From an uncultured Patescibacteria group bacterium (lineage in GTDB: Bacteria > Patescibacteriota > Patescibacteriia > UBA2591 > CALHIP01), in assembly GCA_938030745.1 (NCBI GenBank), contig CALHIP010000002.1:1-32210 (forward strand): DNA of 32,210 bases. Direction: 5' to 3'. Of the stretch, positions 1 to 9,320 are shown one piece after another (position 1 is the first letter of the stretch; each line of letters opens with the position of its first letter). The notes beneath the pieces are model-generated. The model did not search any database. It saw only the letters and a list, made by a program, of their open reading frames with translations, and had not been told where the DNA came from. The translations under genes were made by a program, and so were the position numbers.

Positions 1-58
1 CAAGCGAAAATTAGGTTTTGTCTGTTGGCAGGCGAGGCTTCGCCCAGCTTGTTTTTTT
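1..58 (+). terminator. Stem-loop plus T-tract ending an upstream transcript cut by the window edge
   Basis: caagc (1-5) can pair with gcttg (47-51), which is followed directly by ttttttt; inner hairpin ggcga/tcgcc (31-35/40-44). Confidence 0.5.
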
Positions 59-80
59 TATCTTTTTAAATCTCTTTTCT

Positions 81-108
81 TTGATTTATGAATTAGATTT
101 GGTAAAAT
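81..108 (+). promoter_or_regulatory. Promoter upstream of sigma factor: TTGATT-N16-TAAAAT
   Basis: -35-like TTGATT 81-86 and -10-like TAAAAT 103-108, 16-nt spacer. Confidence 0.5.
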
Positions 109-158
109 GATAGTGAAAGTTTGAGTAGGTTTAATTCCCGCAGTATCTTTAAATAAAA

Positions 159-740
159 ATGAAGAGTCATTCAGATAGACAACTTATATCTAATTATCTT
201 AAAGGTGATGAAAAATCGCTTGAGGTTTTAATTAAACGATATTTAAAGCCAATCTATAGCTTTGTTTTTCGATTTGTTAGTAATATTCAGGATGCAGAAG
301 ATATTACTCAAGAGGTTTTTATTAAGGTCTGGCGAAACCTTAAAAGATTTGATCAGAACGGAAAATTTAAGACCTGGATTTTTACTATTACTAAAAATAC
401 CTGTCTTGATTGGCTAAGAAGAAAACAACAGATTTCATTTTCAGAGTTAGAAACTGACGATGAAAAATCTTTTGTTGAAAAAATTCCAGACAGCCAATCT
501 CTGCCAAATGAATTGTTGGAAAAAAAAGATTTTGCCGATTTATTGAATCGGGCGATAAAAAAACTTTCGCCAAAATATAAAATGATATTATTCCTTCGCT
601 ACAATGATCATTTAACCTTTCGCCAAATAAGTGAAATTTTAGAAAAGCCATTGAATACTGTTAAAAGTTATCATCGGCGAGCTCTAATTTTATTAAGAAA
701 TTATTTAAAAAAAGTGGAAAAGATAAATTTTAATATTTAA
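159..740 (+). CDS. RNA polymerase sigma factor, sigma-70/ECF-like family
   Basis: Region 2 motif (DAEDITQEVFIKVWRNL) and region 4 HTH (LTFRQISEILEKPLNTVKSYHRRAL). Confidence 0.93.
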   Translation: MKSHSDRQLISNYLKGDEKSLEVLIKRYLKPIYSFVFRFVSNIQDAEDITQEVFIKVWRNLKRFDQNGKFKTWIFTITKNTCLDWLRRKQQISFSELETDDEKSFVEKIPDSQSLPNELLEKKDFADLLNRAIKKLSPKYKMILFLRYNDHLTFRQISEILEKPLNTVKSYHRRALILLRNYLKKVEKINFNI

Positions 741-744
741 AATT

Positions 745-1710
745 ATGAAAAAATTTTTATTATTTTTATTTATTCTTTCATTTTTAGTAATTTTAGGTGG
801 ATTTTTTTATTGGCAAAAAGAAAAAAAGATTCCATCTAAAGGAGTTTTGAATTGTGCTAAAGAGGGAGAAAAAATTAATCGCAATCCATTAATTGGTTCG
901 ACTGATATTAAGTGTTGTTTTGGCCTTGTGGAATGGCGAGAAAGTAGATCTTTTAGTATTTGTTTGAAACCAACAAAAGAGGGGATTGTTATTGATTCGC
1001 CAAAAGAAAATGAAAAAATTAAAAGTCCATTAAAAATTAGTGGAAAGGCTAAAGGTAATTGGTTTTTTGAAGCTGAATTTACTGCTGAACTTTATGATGA
1101 AAATGAAAATTTTTTAGGAAATGCTATTTTAACTGCTAAAGAGGACTGGATGACAGAAAATTTTGTAGATTTTGAAGGAACTTTAGAATTTTCTCAACCT
1201 CAATCTGAAAATGGTAAACTTAGATTTTTAAGTGCTAATCCTTCAGGTTTGGCAGAAAATCAAAAAATTTTTGAAATACCAATTCAGTTTGAAAAAATAA
1301 AATATCGAAAAGTTTTACTCTATTATTACAACCCGGAAAAAGACAAAGATGAAACAGGAAATATTAAATGCTCAAGAGATGGATTAGTAGCAATAGAAAA
1401 AGAAATCCCAGTAACTCAAACACCAATTAAAGATACAATTAATCTTTTATTGAAAGGAAAAGATAATTTAAAATCAGAAGATATTGCTAAAGGGATAACA
1501 ACTGAATATCCGCTTGAGGGATTAAAATTAAAGTCAGTCAATCTAAAAAAAGATGGTACTTTAATTTTAGAATTTGAAGATCCTTTAAATAAAACTGTTG
1601 GTGGCGCTTGCCGAGTAGGAATTTTGTGGTTTCAGATTGAACAAACTGCCAAACAATTTCCAGAAGTCAAAAAAGTTCAGTTTTTGCCAGAAGAACTTTT
1701 TCAACCATAA
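745..1710 (+). CDS. Membrane-anchored protein with Gmad2-like and GerMN-like domains
   Basis: N-terminal hydrophobic anchor; Gmad2-like (IVIDSPKENEKIKSPLKISGKAKG) followed by GerMN-like C-terminus. Confidence 0.7.
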   Translation: MKKFLLFLFILSFLVILGGFFYWQKEKKIPSKGVLNCAKEGEKINRNPLIGSTDIKCCFGLVEWRESRSFSICLKPTKEGIVIDSPKENEKIKSPLKISGKAKGNWFFEAEFTAELYDENENFLGNAILTAKEDWMTENFVDFEGTLEFSQPQSENGKLRFLSANPSGLAENQKIFEIPIQFEKIKYRKVLLYYYNPEKDKDETGNIKCSRDGLVAIEKEIPVTQTPIKDTINLLLKGKDNLKSEDIAKGITTEYPLEGLKLKSVNLKKDGTLILEFEDPLNKTVGGACRVGILWFQIEQTAKQFPEVKKVQFLPEELFQP

Positions 1711-1734
1711 AATTATTCAGCAAAATTTAAATAT

Positions 1735-2214
1735 ATGATCAATCATTCCTTTAAAACAGGCTTTAGTTTTGGTTTAACCTCGGGAGTTGTTACAACCTTG
1801 GGTTTGATTGTTGGTTTACATGCTGGTACTCATTCAAAAATTGCTGTTTTAGGAGGAATATTAACAATAGCAGTTGCTGATGCTTTTTCAGATGCTTTAG
1901 GTATCCATATTTCTGAAGAATCAGAAGTCAAACATACTTCAAAAGAAATTTGGCAGTCAACAATTTCTACTTTTTTGGCTAAATTTTTATTTACTTTGAC
2001 CTTTGCTATTCCTATTTTTTTGTTTTCTCTTTCAAAAGCAATTATTGTAAGTTTGGTTTGGGGATTTTTTTTATTGAGTATTTTTAGTTTTTATCTTGCA
2101 AAAATTCAAAATAAAGCTCCTTGGAAAGTGATTACAGAACATTTACTAATTGCTTTGGTAGTTATCACAATCACTCATTATTTAGGAGATTTAATAAGTT
2201 CAATAAATTTTTAG
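1735..2214 (+). CDS. VIT1/CCC1-like small integral membrane protein
   Basis: Multiple TM segments; FGLTSGVVTTLGLIVGL...ADAFSDALGIHISEESE resembles the VIT1/CCC1 family. Confidence 0.6.
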   Translation: MINHSFKTGFSFGLTSGVVTTLGLIVGLHAGTHSKIAVLGGILTIAVADAFSDALGIHISEESEVKHTSKEIWQSTISTFLAKFLFTLTFAIPIFLFSLSKAIIVSLVWGFFLLSIFSFYLAKIQNKAPWKVITEHLLIALVVITITHYLGDLISSINF

Positions 2215-2296
2215 AACAAGAATCAAAATAAAATGCACCAAAAAAGATGCTTTTTTCGTATTAGTAAATAGGAGGTCGATAGTTTTTAAAATAGTT

Positions 2297-2722
2297 ATGG
2301 TAATTAAAAAATATGAAAAACTTCTTAAGAGATTAGAGCCAGTCGAACCACCGGATGGTCTTTTTGATAAGATAATTTTAGCGATAAAAAAGGAGCAAGA
2401 AAAACAAAAAACGAAAAGATTGTTACTTGGATTTTTCTCTCTTTTGATTGTCTCAGTGATTAGTATGCCACTTTCCTTAATGTTGCTGATAGAGCAAATA
2501 AAAAATTCTGGCATTCTTTATTTTATTTCTACAATAATTAATGATTTTGATACTTTCTTCATATTATGGCGAGAATTTAGCCTGGCTATTCTTGAATCTT
2601 TGCCAATTGCTAGTATTTTAATTTTTGTCATCAGTATTGGAATTAGCCTTTTTACTATTCGACTATTTCTTTATAAAAAGAGGATACTTTTAAGACACCT
2701 GTTAAATTATCAAAATATATAA
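2297..2722 (+). CDS. Small membrane protein with cytosolic N-terminus, possible anti-sigma-like
   Basis: Charged ~45 aa N-terminus (LKRLEPVEPPDGLFDKIILAIKKEQEK) followed by TM segments; anti-sigma role is inference. Confidence 0.5.
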   Translation: MVIKKYEKLLKRLEPVEPPDGLFDKIILAIKKEQEKQKTKRLLLGFFSLLIVSVISMPLSLMLLIEQIKNSGILYFISTIINDFDTFFILWREFSLAILESLPIASILIFVISIGISLFTIRLFLYKKRILLRHLLNYQNI

Positions 2723-2723
2723 T

Positions 2724-3227
2724 ATGGATCGAGAAAAAAACCAAACTAAAAAATCGACCCGTTATGATATTTTAAAATGGATTATTATTGGTTTAGCTGG
2801 TTTTGTTATTGTTATTTTGATATTTAGTCTTGGTATGTTTGTTGGCGGGCTAAAAGCAAGATTTTCTTATCGCTGGGCTGAGCAATATCATAAAATGTTT
2901 GCTGGTCCTCGACGAGGATTTTTTGGTGATTGGCAAATTCTTCCGCCACCAGCTGATTTTATTGAAAGTTATGGTAATTTTGGCGAAATTATTAAAATTA
3001 AAGAAAATGAATTTGTCATTATAGGAAGGGGAAATATTGAAAAAGTGATTTTAATTAATGATAAAACAATAATAAAAAAAGGAAGAGAAATGATAAAAAA
3101 AGAAAATTTAAAAGTCGGAGATTGGGTAGTTATTATTGGTTTGCCGAATGAAGAGGGAAAAATTGAGGCAAAATTGGTTCGAATCTTTGATAGAGGATTA
3201 AGGGGTTTGCCAGTACCATTTAAGTAA
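2724..3227 (+). CDS. Single-TM protein with small C-terminal beta domain (DUF5666-like)
   Basis: One N-terminal TM; KENEFVIIGRGNIEKVILINDKTIIKKGREMIKKENLKVGDWVVIIG pattern. Confidence 0.5.
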   Translation: MDREKNQTKKSTRYDILKWIIIGLAGFVIVILIFSLGMFVGGLKARFSYRWAEQYHKMFAGPRRGFFGDWQILPPPADFIESYGNFGEIIKIKENEFVIIGRGNIEKVILINDKTIIKKGREMIKKENLKVGDWVVIIGLPNEEGKIEAKLVRIFDRGLRGLPVPFK

Positions 3228-3246
3228 TAAATTTCTTTTTTGATTT

Positions 3247-5043
3247 ATGTTGACAAAATTATTTAAAAACAAATTTATAACTTTAATAATATTCTTATTA
3301 ATTTTAATCGGAGGCTATTTTGGCTATAAAAATTTTCTTAGAAAAGAAAGCGAAACTCGTTATACTCTGGCAGCAGTTGAGAGAGGGACGATTGTTGTCT
3401 CGGTTTCTGGTTCAGGTCAGATTTTGGCTTCAGACCAGATAGATATAAAACCAAAAATAAGTGGTGAGATTAAGAATATATATGTTGAAAAAGGAGATGA
3501 AGTTAAAGCAGGGAAGCTGATTATGAAATTAGATGATACAGATTTTCAAAAAACAGTTAGAGATGCTGAGACTTCTCTTGAAATAGCCAAAATCGAATTA
3601 GAAAAATTATTAAAACCACCTGACGAATTAACTCTTTTACAAGCGGAAAATGCTTTAGCTCAAGCAAAAGAATCAAAACAAAAAGCAGAAGATAATATTG
3701 AAAAGGCTTATGAAGACGCTTTCAATACCATTAGTAACGCTTTTTTAGATTTACCAACAATTATTACTGGATTAAGAGATATTTTATATAGTTATGAGAT
3801 AGGCGAAAGCGAAATAACAGTTAGTAGATACCAATGGAACGTAGATGTTTATCGAAATGCTTTTGATTGGCAAGATCGAGATGAAATAGAACCTTTTGTT
3901 AGAAGTGCTGAGGATAGTTATAAAATAGCCAGAAAAAACTATGATCAGAATTTCGAAAATTATAAAAATGCCAGTCGTTATTCAAAAAAAGAAATAATTG
4001 AGGCTTTACTTGATGAGACAATAGAAACAACAAAATCAATTGCCGAGACAATTAAAAACGAGACTAATCTTCTTGATTTTGTTGTTGATTATCTTTCTGA
4101 TCATAACAGGCGGATTTATAGCAAGATAACTGAATATCAATCTAATTTAAAGAGCTATACCTCAAAAACAAATAACCATCTTTTAAGTCTTTTATCAATT
4201 CAAAGATCTATTAAAGATAACAAAGAGGCTATTATCAATGCCGAAAGAACAATTAAAGAGAGAGAGCTCCAACTTTCTAAACTTAAGGAGGGTCCTGACG
4301 AATTAGATATTCGGGCCAAAAAAATTGCTATTCAACAAAAAGAAGATAATTTAGCTACAGCAAAAGAGAAACTTGCTGATTGTTTCGTTTACTCACCAAT
4401 AAATGGTCTTGTTGCTGATATAAAAGTAAAAAAGGGTGATCAAGTTTCTTCTGGTACGGTCTTGGCCACTCTTATTACTCAACAAAAAATAGCGGAAATT
4501 ACTCTCAATGAAGTTGATGCAGCAAGGGTTAAGATAGGACAAAAAGCAACTTTAACTTTTGATGCTATTCCTGATTTAACTTTAACTGGCAAAGTTTCGG
4601 AAATTGATACTATTGGAACCATTTCTCAAGGAGTAGTTAGTTATGGAGTAAAAATTGTTTTGGATACAGATGATGAAAGGATAAAACCAGCAATGAGTGT
4701 GACGGCCGATATTATTACTGATGTTAAATCTGACATTTTGGTTTTGCCAAATAGTGCTATCAAATTCCAGGGCGGAATTCATTATGTGGAATTGGTTGAA
4801 ATTCCGGAAGAAAAAAAACAAGAATTTTTAAATAACCGGGTAGGAATAATTTTGCCAACCCCTCCCAAAAGACAACAGATCGAAGTTGGAATTTCAAATG
4901 ATAATTTGACTGAGATTTTATCGGGTTTAAAAGAAGGTGATATTGTTGTTTCTTCCACGATTAATCAAACCAAAACTACTCAAACTTCAAGGATTCAGCG
5001 ATTTCAAATTCCAGGGATGGGGGGACAAATGAGAATGAGATAG
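3247..5043 (+). CDS. HlyD/MacA-family efflux periplasmic adaptor subunit
   Basis: N-terminal TM, biotinyl-lipoyl-like halves (IKNIYVEKGDEVKAGKLIMKLD / GLVADIKVKKGDQVSSGTVLATL), coiled coil, adjacent MacB-type ABC genes. Confidence 0.88.
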   Translation: MLTKLFKNKFITLIIFLLILIGGYFGYKNFLRKESETRYTLAAVERGTIVVSVSGSGQILASDQIDIKPKISGEIKNIYVEKGDEVKAGKLIMKLDDTDFQKTVRDAETSLEIAKIELEKLLKPPDELTLLQAENALAQAKESKQKAEDNIEKAYEDAFNTISNAFLDLPTIITGLRDILYSYEIGESEITVSRYQWNVDVYRNAFDWQDRDEIEPFVRSAEDSYKIARKNYDQNFENYKNASRYSKKEIIEALLDETIETTKSIAETIKNETNLLDFVVDYLSDHNRRIYSKITEYQSNLKSYTSKTNNHLLSLLSIQRSIKDNKEAIINAERTIKERELQLSKLKEGPDELDIRAKKIAIQQKEDNLATAKEKLADCFVYSPINGLVADIKVKKGDQVSSGTVLATLITQQKIAEITLNEVDAARVKIGQKATLTFDAIPDLTLTGKVSEIDTIGTISQGVVSYGVKIVLDTDDERIKPAMSVTADIITDVKSDILVLPNSAIKFQGGIHYVELVEIPEEKKQEFLNNRVGIILPTPPKRQQIEVGISNDNLTEILSGLKEGDIVVSSTINQTKTTQTSRIQRFQIPGMGGQMRMR

Positions 5044-5136
5044 AAAAAAATGAAAATTAAGAAATTGAGTCATTTAATGAAAATTGAAAATTTAATTCTA
5101 TTATCATTTTGAGATTTGCATTTTGCATTTATATTT

Positions 5137-5850
5137 ATGTTAATTGAAGTTAAAAATGTTACTAAAATTTTCAAGTCGGGAGAGGTTGAAACCGTTGCCC
5201 TAAGAGGCGTTTCTTTTTCAATAGAGAAAGGAGAATTTGTGGCAATTATTGGACCTTCAGGTTCTGGGAAATCGACTCTTATGCATATTTTGGGATGCTT
5301 AGATAAACCAACTTCTGGTCAATACTTTTTTGAAGGAAAAGATGTTTCAAAATTTTCCGATGATGAATTAGCTGAAATCAGAAAAAGAAAAATTGGTTTT
5401 GTTTTTCAACAATTTAATCTTTTACCAAGAGCAACAGTCTTAAGGAATGTTGCTTTGCCATTAGTTTATGCTGGTGTGCCAAAACAAAAAAGAGAAGAAA
5501 TTGCTAAATCAGTTTTAAGGGACTCTGCCTTTCCAGAAGAATTTTGGTTCCATTTATCAAATCAATTATCAGGCGGAATGATGCAAAGAGTAGCTATTGC
5601 TCGGGCCTTGGTTAACGACCCTTTACTGATTTTAGCTGATGAACCAACCGGAAACCTGGATTCAAAAACCGGTGAACAAGTTTTAGAAACATTTGAAAAA
5701 CTAAACAGGCAAGGAAGGACGATTGTTTTAGTTACTCATGAAAAATACATTGCCCAAAGAGCAAAGAGGATTATTTCTTTAAAAGATGGTAAGATTATTG
5801 GTGACACAAAAAATCAAAAAGAGAAAGTTTTAAAAGAAATAAAAGAATAA
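5137..5850 (+). CDS. ABC transporter ATP-binding protein, MacB/LolD type
   Basis: Walker A GPSGSGKST, signature LSGGMMQR, Walker B LILADEPTGNLD. Listed ORF begins at TTG 5116; ATG 5137 (MLIEVKNV) is the likelier start. Confidence 0.93.
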   Translation: MLIEVKNVTKIFKSGEVETVALRGVSFSIEKGEFVAIIGPSGSGKSTLMHILGCLDKPTSGQYFFEGKDVSKFSDDELAEIRKRKIGFVFQQFNLLPRATVLRNVALPLVYAGVPKQKREEIAKSVLRDSAFPEEFWFHLSNQLSGGMMQRVAIARALVNDPLLILADEPTGNLDSKTGEQVLETFEKLNRQGRTIVLVTHEKYIAQRAKRIISLKDGKIIGDTKNQKEKVLKEIKE

Positions 5851-5851
5851 T

Positions 5852-7069
5852 ATGAAAATTTCTGACCTCTTTCAAGAAACAATCTCTGCAATTTCAGCAA
5901 ACAAACTCAGATCCGGGCTGACAATTTTAGGTATTGTCATCGGCATTGGTTCAGTCATTGCTATGATTTCTGTCGGTCAAGGTGCCAAATGGCAGATTGA
6001 GAACCAAATCCAACAAATCGGTTCAAATTTAATAGTTATTTATCCAGGAGCGATGAGGACTTTTTCAATTGCTGCTGCTGCTCGTGGAACAGCCCAAACC
6101 TTAAAAATATCTGATGCCAAAACAATAAAAAAAGAAGTTTCCGGAGTTTCTGGTGTGGCGCCTATAATCAATCGAAATTATCAAGTAGTAGCAAAAAATA
6201 AAAACACTAGAACTCAAATTGTTGGTACAAGCCCAGATATACTTTTGGTTAGAAATTATCAAATTGATTTAGGTTCTTTTTTTACAGAAAAAGATGTTGA
6301 GGCAAAATCAAGAGTGGCGGTTTTAGGACCAATAACGAGAGGTGATTTATTTGGAGAAAATGCAAATCCCGTAGGTCAGATGATAAAAATTAACGGGATA
6401 AATTTTAGGATTATTGGGGTAACAAAAACAAAAGGAGGAATGGCTATTTCCGAGGATGATTTAATCTTTATTCCCTATACTGTTGCTCAAACATTTTTTA
6501 CTGGGAACGAATATGTTTCAGCTATTGCTGTTTCAGCCGAAAATCAAAAAATTATTGATCAGGTTAAATCTCAAATTACCAGGCTTTTGATGGAGCTTCA
6601 CAATATCAAAAATCAAGAACTGATTGATTTTACTCTTTTTACTCAGGAAGATATGTTAGAGATGGCAACATCTGTTACTCAAATAATGACAATTTTATTA
6701 GCCTCAATAGCAGCAATTTCTTTAATTGTCGGTGGAATTGGAATTATGAATATGATGATGACTAACGTTACTGAAAGAACAAGAGAAATTGGTTTAAGAA
6801 AAGCTATTGGCGCAAAAAATTCAGATATTACTTTACAATTTTTAGCAGAATCAGTGATACTTACTTTTGTTGGCGGATTTTTTGGAATAATTTTAGGATG
6901 GATTTTATCTTTTGGTATTTCCACATTTGGTGGGGTAACAACAAAGACCTCACTTTTTTCAATTATTTTAGCTTTTGGTGTATCAGCTGTTATTGGAATT
7001 GTCTTTGGCTATTGGCCTGCCAAAAAAGCAGCTAGACTTGATCCTATCGAAGCGCTAAGATACGAATGA
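5852..7069 (+). CDS. ABC transporter permease, MacB/FtsX-like
   Basis: MacB-type N-terminal domain plus FtsX domain (IGIMNMMMTNVTERTREIGLRKAIGAK; ARLDPIEALRYE). Confidence 0.93.
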   Translation: MKISDLFQETISAISANKLRSGLTILGIVIGIGSVIAMISVGQGAKWQIENQIQQIGSNLIVIYPGAMRTFSIAAAARGTAQTLKISDAKTIKKEVSGVSGVAPIINRNYQVVAKNKNTRTQIVGTSPDILLVRNYQIDLGSFFTEKDVEAKSRVAVLGPITRGDLFGENANPVGQMIKINGINFRIIGVTKTKGGMAISEDDLIFIPYTVAQTFFTGNEYVSAIAVSAENQKIIDQVKSQITRLLMELHNIKNQELIDFTLFTQEDMLEMATSVTQIMTILLASIAAISLIVGGIGIMNMMMTNVTERTREIGLRKAIGAKNSDITLQFLAESVILTFVGGFFGIILGWILSFGISTFGGVTTKTSLFSIILAFGVSAVIGIVFGYWPAKKAARLDPIEALRYE

Positions 7070-7070
7070 T

Positions 7071-7134
7071 AATAAATTCAAAATTATAATTCAAAAATCA
7101 AAGGTCAAAATACAAAATTAAAGATTTCAAAATT
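7071..7134 (+). repeat. Degenerate 7-nt-period repeat (ATTCAAA-type), intergenic
   Basis: aataaattcaaaattataattcaaaaatcaaaggtcaaaatacaaaattaaagatttcaaaatt. Confidence 0.6.
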
Positions 7135-7563
7135 ATGAAAATCAAAACTATTCCACTTTTTATCATAATTCTTATGATAGTTGGTGGAGGGGCGTTTTAT
7201 GGAGGAATAAAATATGGACAGGGCAAAAATCCTTTAAGTGGATTTTCTCGTCAGGGTTTACAAAATTTACCTCTTGAGCAACGTCAGCAATTTATTCAAA
7301 AAAGGAGCGGAATGGGTTTTATTTCTGGTGAAGTTATTGATAAAGATAAACAGAGTTTAACCATTAAGACACCAGATGGTAGTACAAAATTAGTCTTTTT
7401 TTCAAATTCTACCCAAATATCGAAAACAATCGAAGGATCAATAGATGATATCGAAATTGGTAAACAAATTATGGTTGGTGGTAAACAAAATCCTGATAGG
7501 AGTTATACCGCGAAAATAATTCAGATCTCTCCTCGTTTTTTAATTCCAAGAAATAGTGATTAA
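7135..7563 (+). CDS. Single-TM protein with C-terminal beta domain (DUF5666-like)
   Basis: N-terminal TM; GEVIDKDKQSLTIKTPDGSTKLVFFSNSTQISKTIEGSIDDIEIGKQIMVGGK. Confidence 0.55.
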   Translation: MKIKTIPLFIIILMIVGGGAFYGGIKYGQGKNPLSGFSRQGLQNLPLEQRQQFIQKRSGMGFISGEVIDKDKQSLTIKTPDGSTKLVFFSNSTQISKTIEGSIDDIEIGKQIMVGGKQNPDRSYTAKIIQISPRFLIPRNSD

Positions 7564-7624
7564 AAGAGCTGAACCATATAAATATTTCAAATTCGGCAAG
7601 CCAGATAAATTATTATTTGTCTCT

Positions 7625-7652
7625 TTTATTTATGAATAAAATTTAGTAAAAT
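7625..7652 (+). promoter_or_regulatory. Putative ftsE promoter, similar to the region upstream of the sigma factor
   Basis: TTTATT-N16-TAAAAT; 7628-7663 matches 84-119 at 29/36 positions by eye. Confidence 0.4.
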
Positions 7653-7687
7653 AGTAATGATAGCGAATCGATTCCTTAAATAGTTTT

Positions 7688-8368
7688 ATGATAAAATTTA
7701 TTAATGTGACGAAAATTTATCCACCAGATACTTATGCTCTAAAAGATATTAACTTATTTATCAGACCATCTGAATTCGTTTCAATTGTTGGTCAGTCTGG
7801 AGCAGGAAAAACTACTTTTATTAAACTTCTAATTGCTGAGGAAAGGCCAACCAAAGGAAAAATTATTATTGGCGATTGGGATATTTCAAATATCAAACCA
7901 GATGAGATTCCTTATCTTCGACGTCAGATTGGTGTTGTTTTTCAGGATTTTAAATTACTAAAAGAAAAAACTGTTTATGAAAATGTTGCTTTTGGTTTAG
8001 AAGTGATTGGAGCAAAAAATAAATTTATCAATGAAGTTGTTCCTTATGTTTTAAAAATAGTTGGTTTAGAAAAAAAAGCTTCAAAATTTCCTGAAGAGCT
8101 TTCAATTGGCGAAGCACAAAGAGTAGCAATAGCTAGGGCTTTAGTTTATCGACCAAAAATTCTGGCAGCCGATGAACCAACAGGAAATGTTGATTTAATT
8201 AATGCCAGAGAGATAGTTGATCTTTTTAAAAAAATTAATGAGATGGGAACAACAGTTATTTTAGTTACTCATAATCGGGAAATTGTTAATTATTTAAAAA
8301 CAAGAGTTATTATTTTAGAACAAGGTCAGATTATTTCTGATCAACAAAAAGGACGTTATATTCTCTAA
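7688..8368 (+). CDS. ftsE: Cell division ATP-binding protein FtsE
   Basis: ABC ATPase (GQSGAGKTT, LSIGEAQRVAIARAL, LAADEPTGNVD) immediately followed by ftsX. Confidence 0.9.
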   Translation: MIKFINVTKIYPPDTYALKDINLFIRPSEFVSIVGQSGAGKTTFIKLLIAEERPTKGKIIIGDWDISNIKPDEIPYLRRQIGVVFQDFKLLKEKTVYENVAFGLEVIGAKNKFINEVVPYVLKIVGLEKKASKFPEELSIGEAQRVAIARALVYRPKILAADEPTGNVDLINAREIVDLFKKINEMGTTVILVTHNREIVNYLKTRVIILEQGQIISDQQKGRYIL

Positions 8369-8376
8369 AAATATTT

Positions 8377-9285
8377 ATGACTACTATTTTTCGTTCAATC
8401 AATTGGGCAATAAGAAGTTTTTTTCGTCATTTTGGGCTTTCTTTCGTTACTACTATTATTATTGCTATTAGTCTTTTTTCTTTAACAGTTCTTTTATTCT
8501 TAAATATCTTGGCAAAAATACTGATTAAAAATCTTGAAAATCGAATTGATATCACTGTCTATCTTAAAGAAAATCTTAGTCAAGAAGAAGTAGAAAATTT
8601 TAAAAACTATTTAGCTGGTCAGCCAGAGGTTAAAGAGATAATTTACCTTAATCCTAATGAAGTATTGGAAAAATTTAAAGAAAGGCATAAAAAAGAAGAA
8701 ATAGTTTTAAAATCACTCCAGATCCTTGAGAAGAATCCTTTTGGCGGGGTTTTAATTTTAAGAGCATCTTCAATTAAAGATTATCCAATTCTTTTAGAAA
8801 AGATAAATGATCCTACCTATGAGAAGATTATTCAAGAAAAAAATTTTTATGAATATCAAAAAATTATTTCAATTGTCAAAAGTATTTCTCAAAAAATTTA
8901 TTTCGGTGGTTTATTAATAGTTTTAATTTTCACAATTATTTCAATTGTTGCAATTTTTAATAGTATCCGTCTAACCGTTTATTTAAGGAAAGAAGAAATT
9001 AAAATTATGAGATTAATTGGAGCAACAAGTTCTTTTGCCAGAGCACCATTTATTATCGAAAATATTTTTTATGGTCTTTTTGCTTGGCTTATTAATCTAT
9101 TAATATTTTTGTTAATTTTTAAATTTGCCTTAGAGAAAATAATTAATTTTTTAGAGATAGAAAAAAATCTATTTTTTTCTTATCAAAAAGAAATAATTTA
9201 TTCATTTATCGGTGTTCTAATTTTTTCTCTATTTTTAACCTTAATCAGCAGTTGGTTAGCAGTTCGTAAATACATCAAAACTTGA
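8377..9285 (+). CDS. ftsX: Cell division permease FtsX
   Basis: FtsX topology; N-terminal ECD (ITVYLKENLSQEEVENFKNYL), 4 TMs, KEEIKIMRLIGATSSFARAPFIIEN. Confidence 0.9.
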   Translation: MTTIFRSINWAIRSFFRHFGLSFVTTIIIAISLFSLTVLLFLNILAKILIKNLENRIDITVYLKENLSQEEVENFKNYLAGQPEVKEIIYLNPNEVLEKFKERHKKEEIVLKSLQILEKNPFGGVLILRASSIKDYPILLEKINDPTYEKIIQEKNFYEYQKIISIVKSISQKIYFGGLLIVLIFTIISIVAIFNSIRLTVYLRKEEIKIMRLIGATSSFARAPFIIENIFYGLFAWLINLLIFLLIFKFALEKIINFLEIEKNLFFSYQKEIIYSFIGVLIFSLFLTLISSWLAVRKYIKT

Positions 9286-9309
9286 CAATTTAAAATAAAA
9301 TTTTATATT
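9282..9309 (+). promoter_or_regulatory. mreB promoter TTGACA-N16-TATATT
   Basis: TTGACA 9282-9287 overlaps the ftsX stop codon; TATATT 9304-9309; ATG 9321. Confidence 0.6.
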
Positions 9310-9320
9310 AAATAAAGTTT

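Noticed and set aside
2225-2265. Possible terminator gcaccaaaaaagatgcttttttcg after the VIT1-like gene
   Set aside because: Only about 3 GC-containing pairs can form; too weak to call.
2270-2296. GGAGG at 2270-2274 as an SD for the 2297 gene
   Set aside because: It is more than 20 nt from the ATG, too far for normal SD function; no alternative start is well placed.
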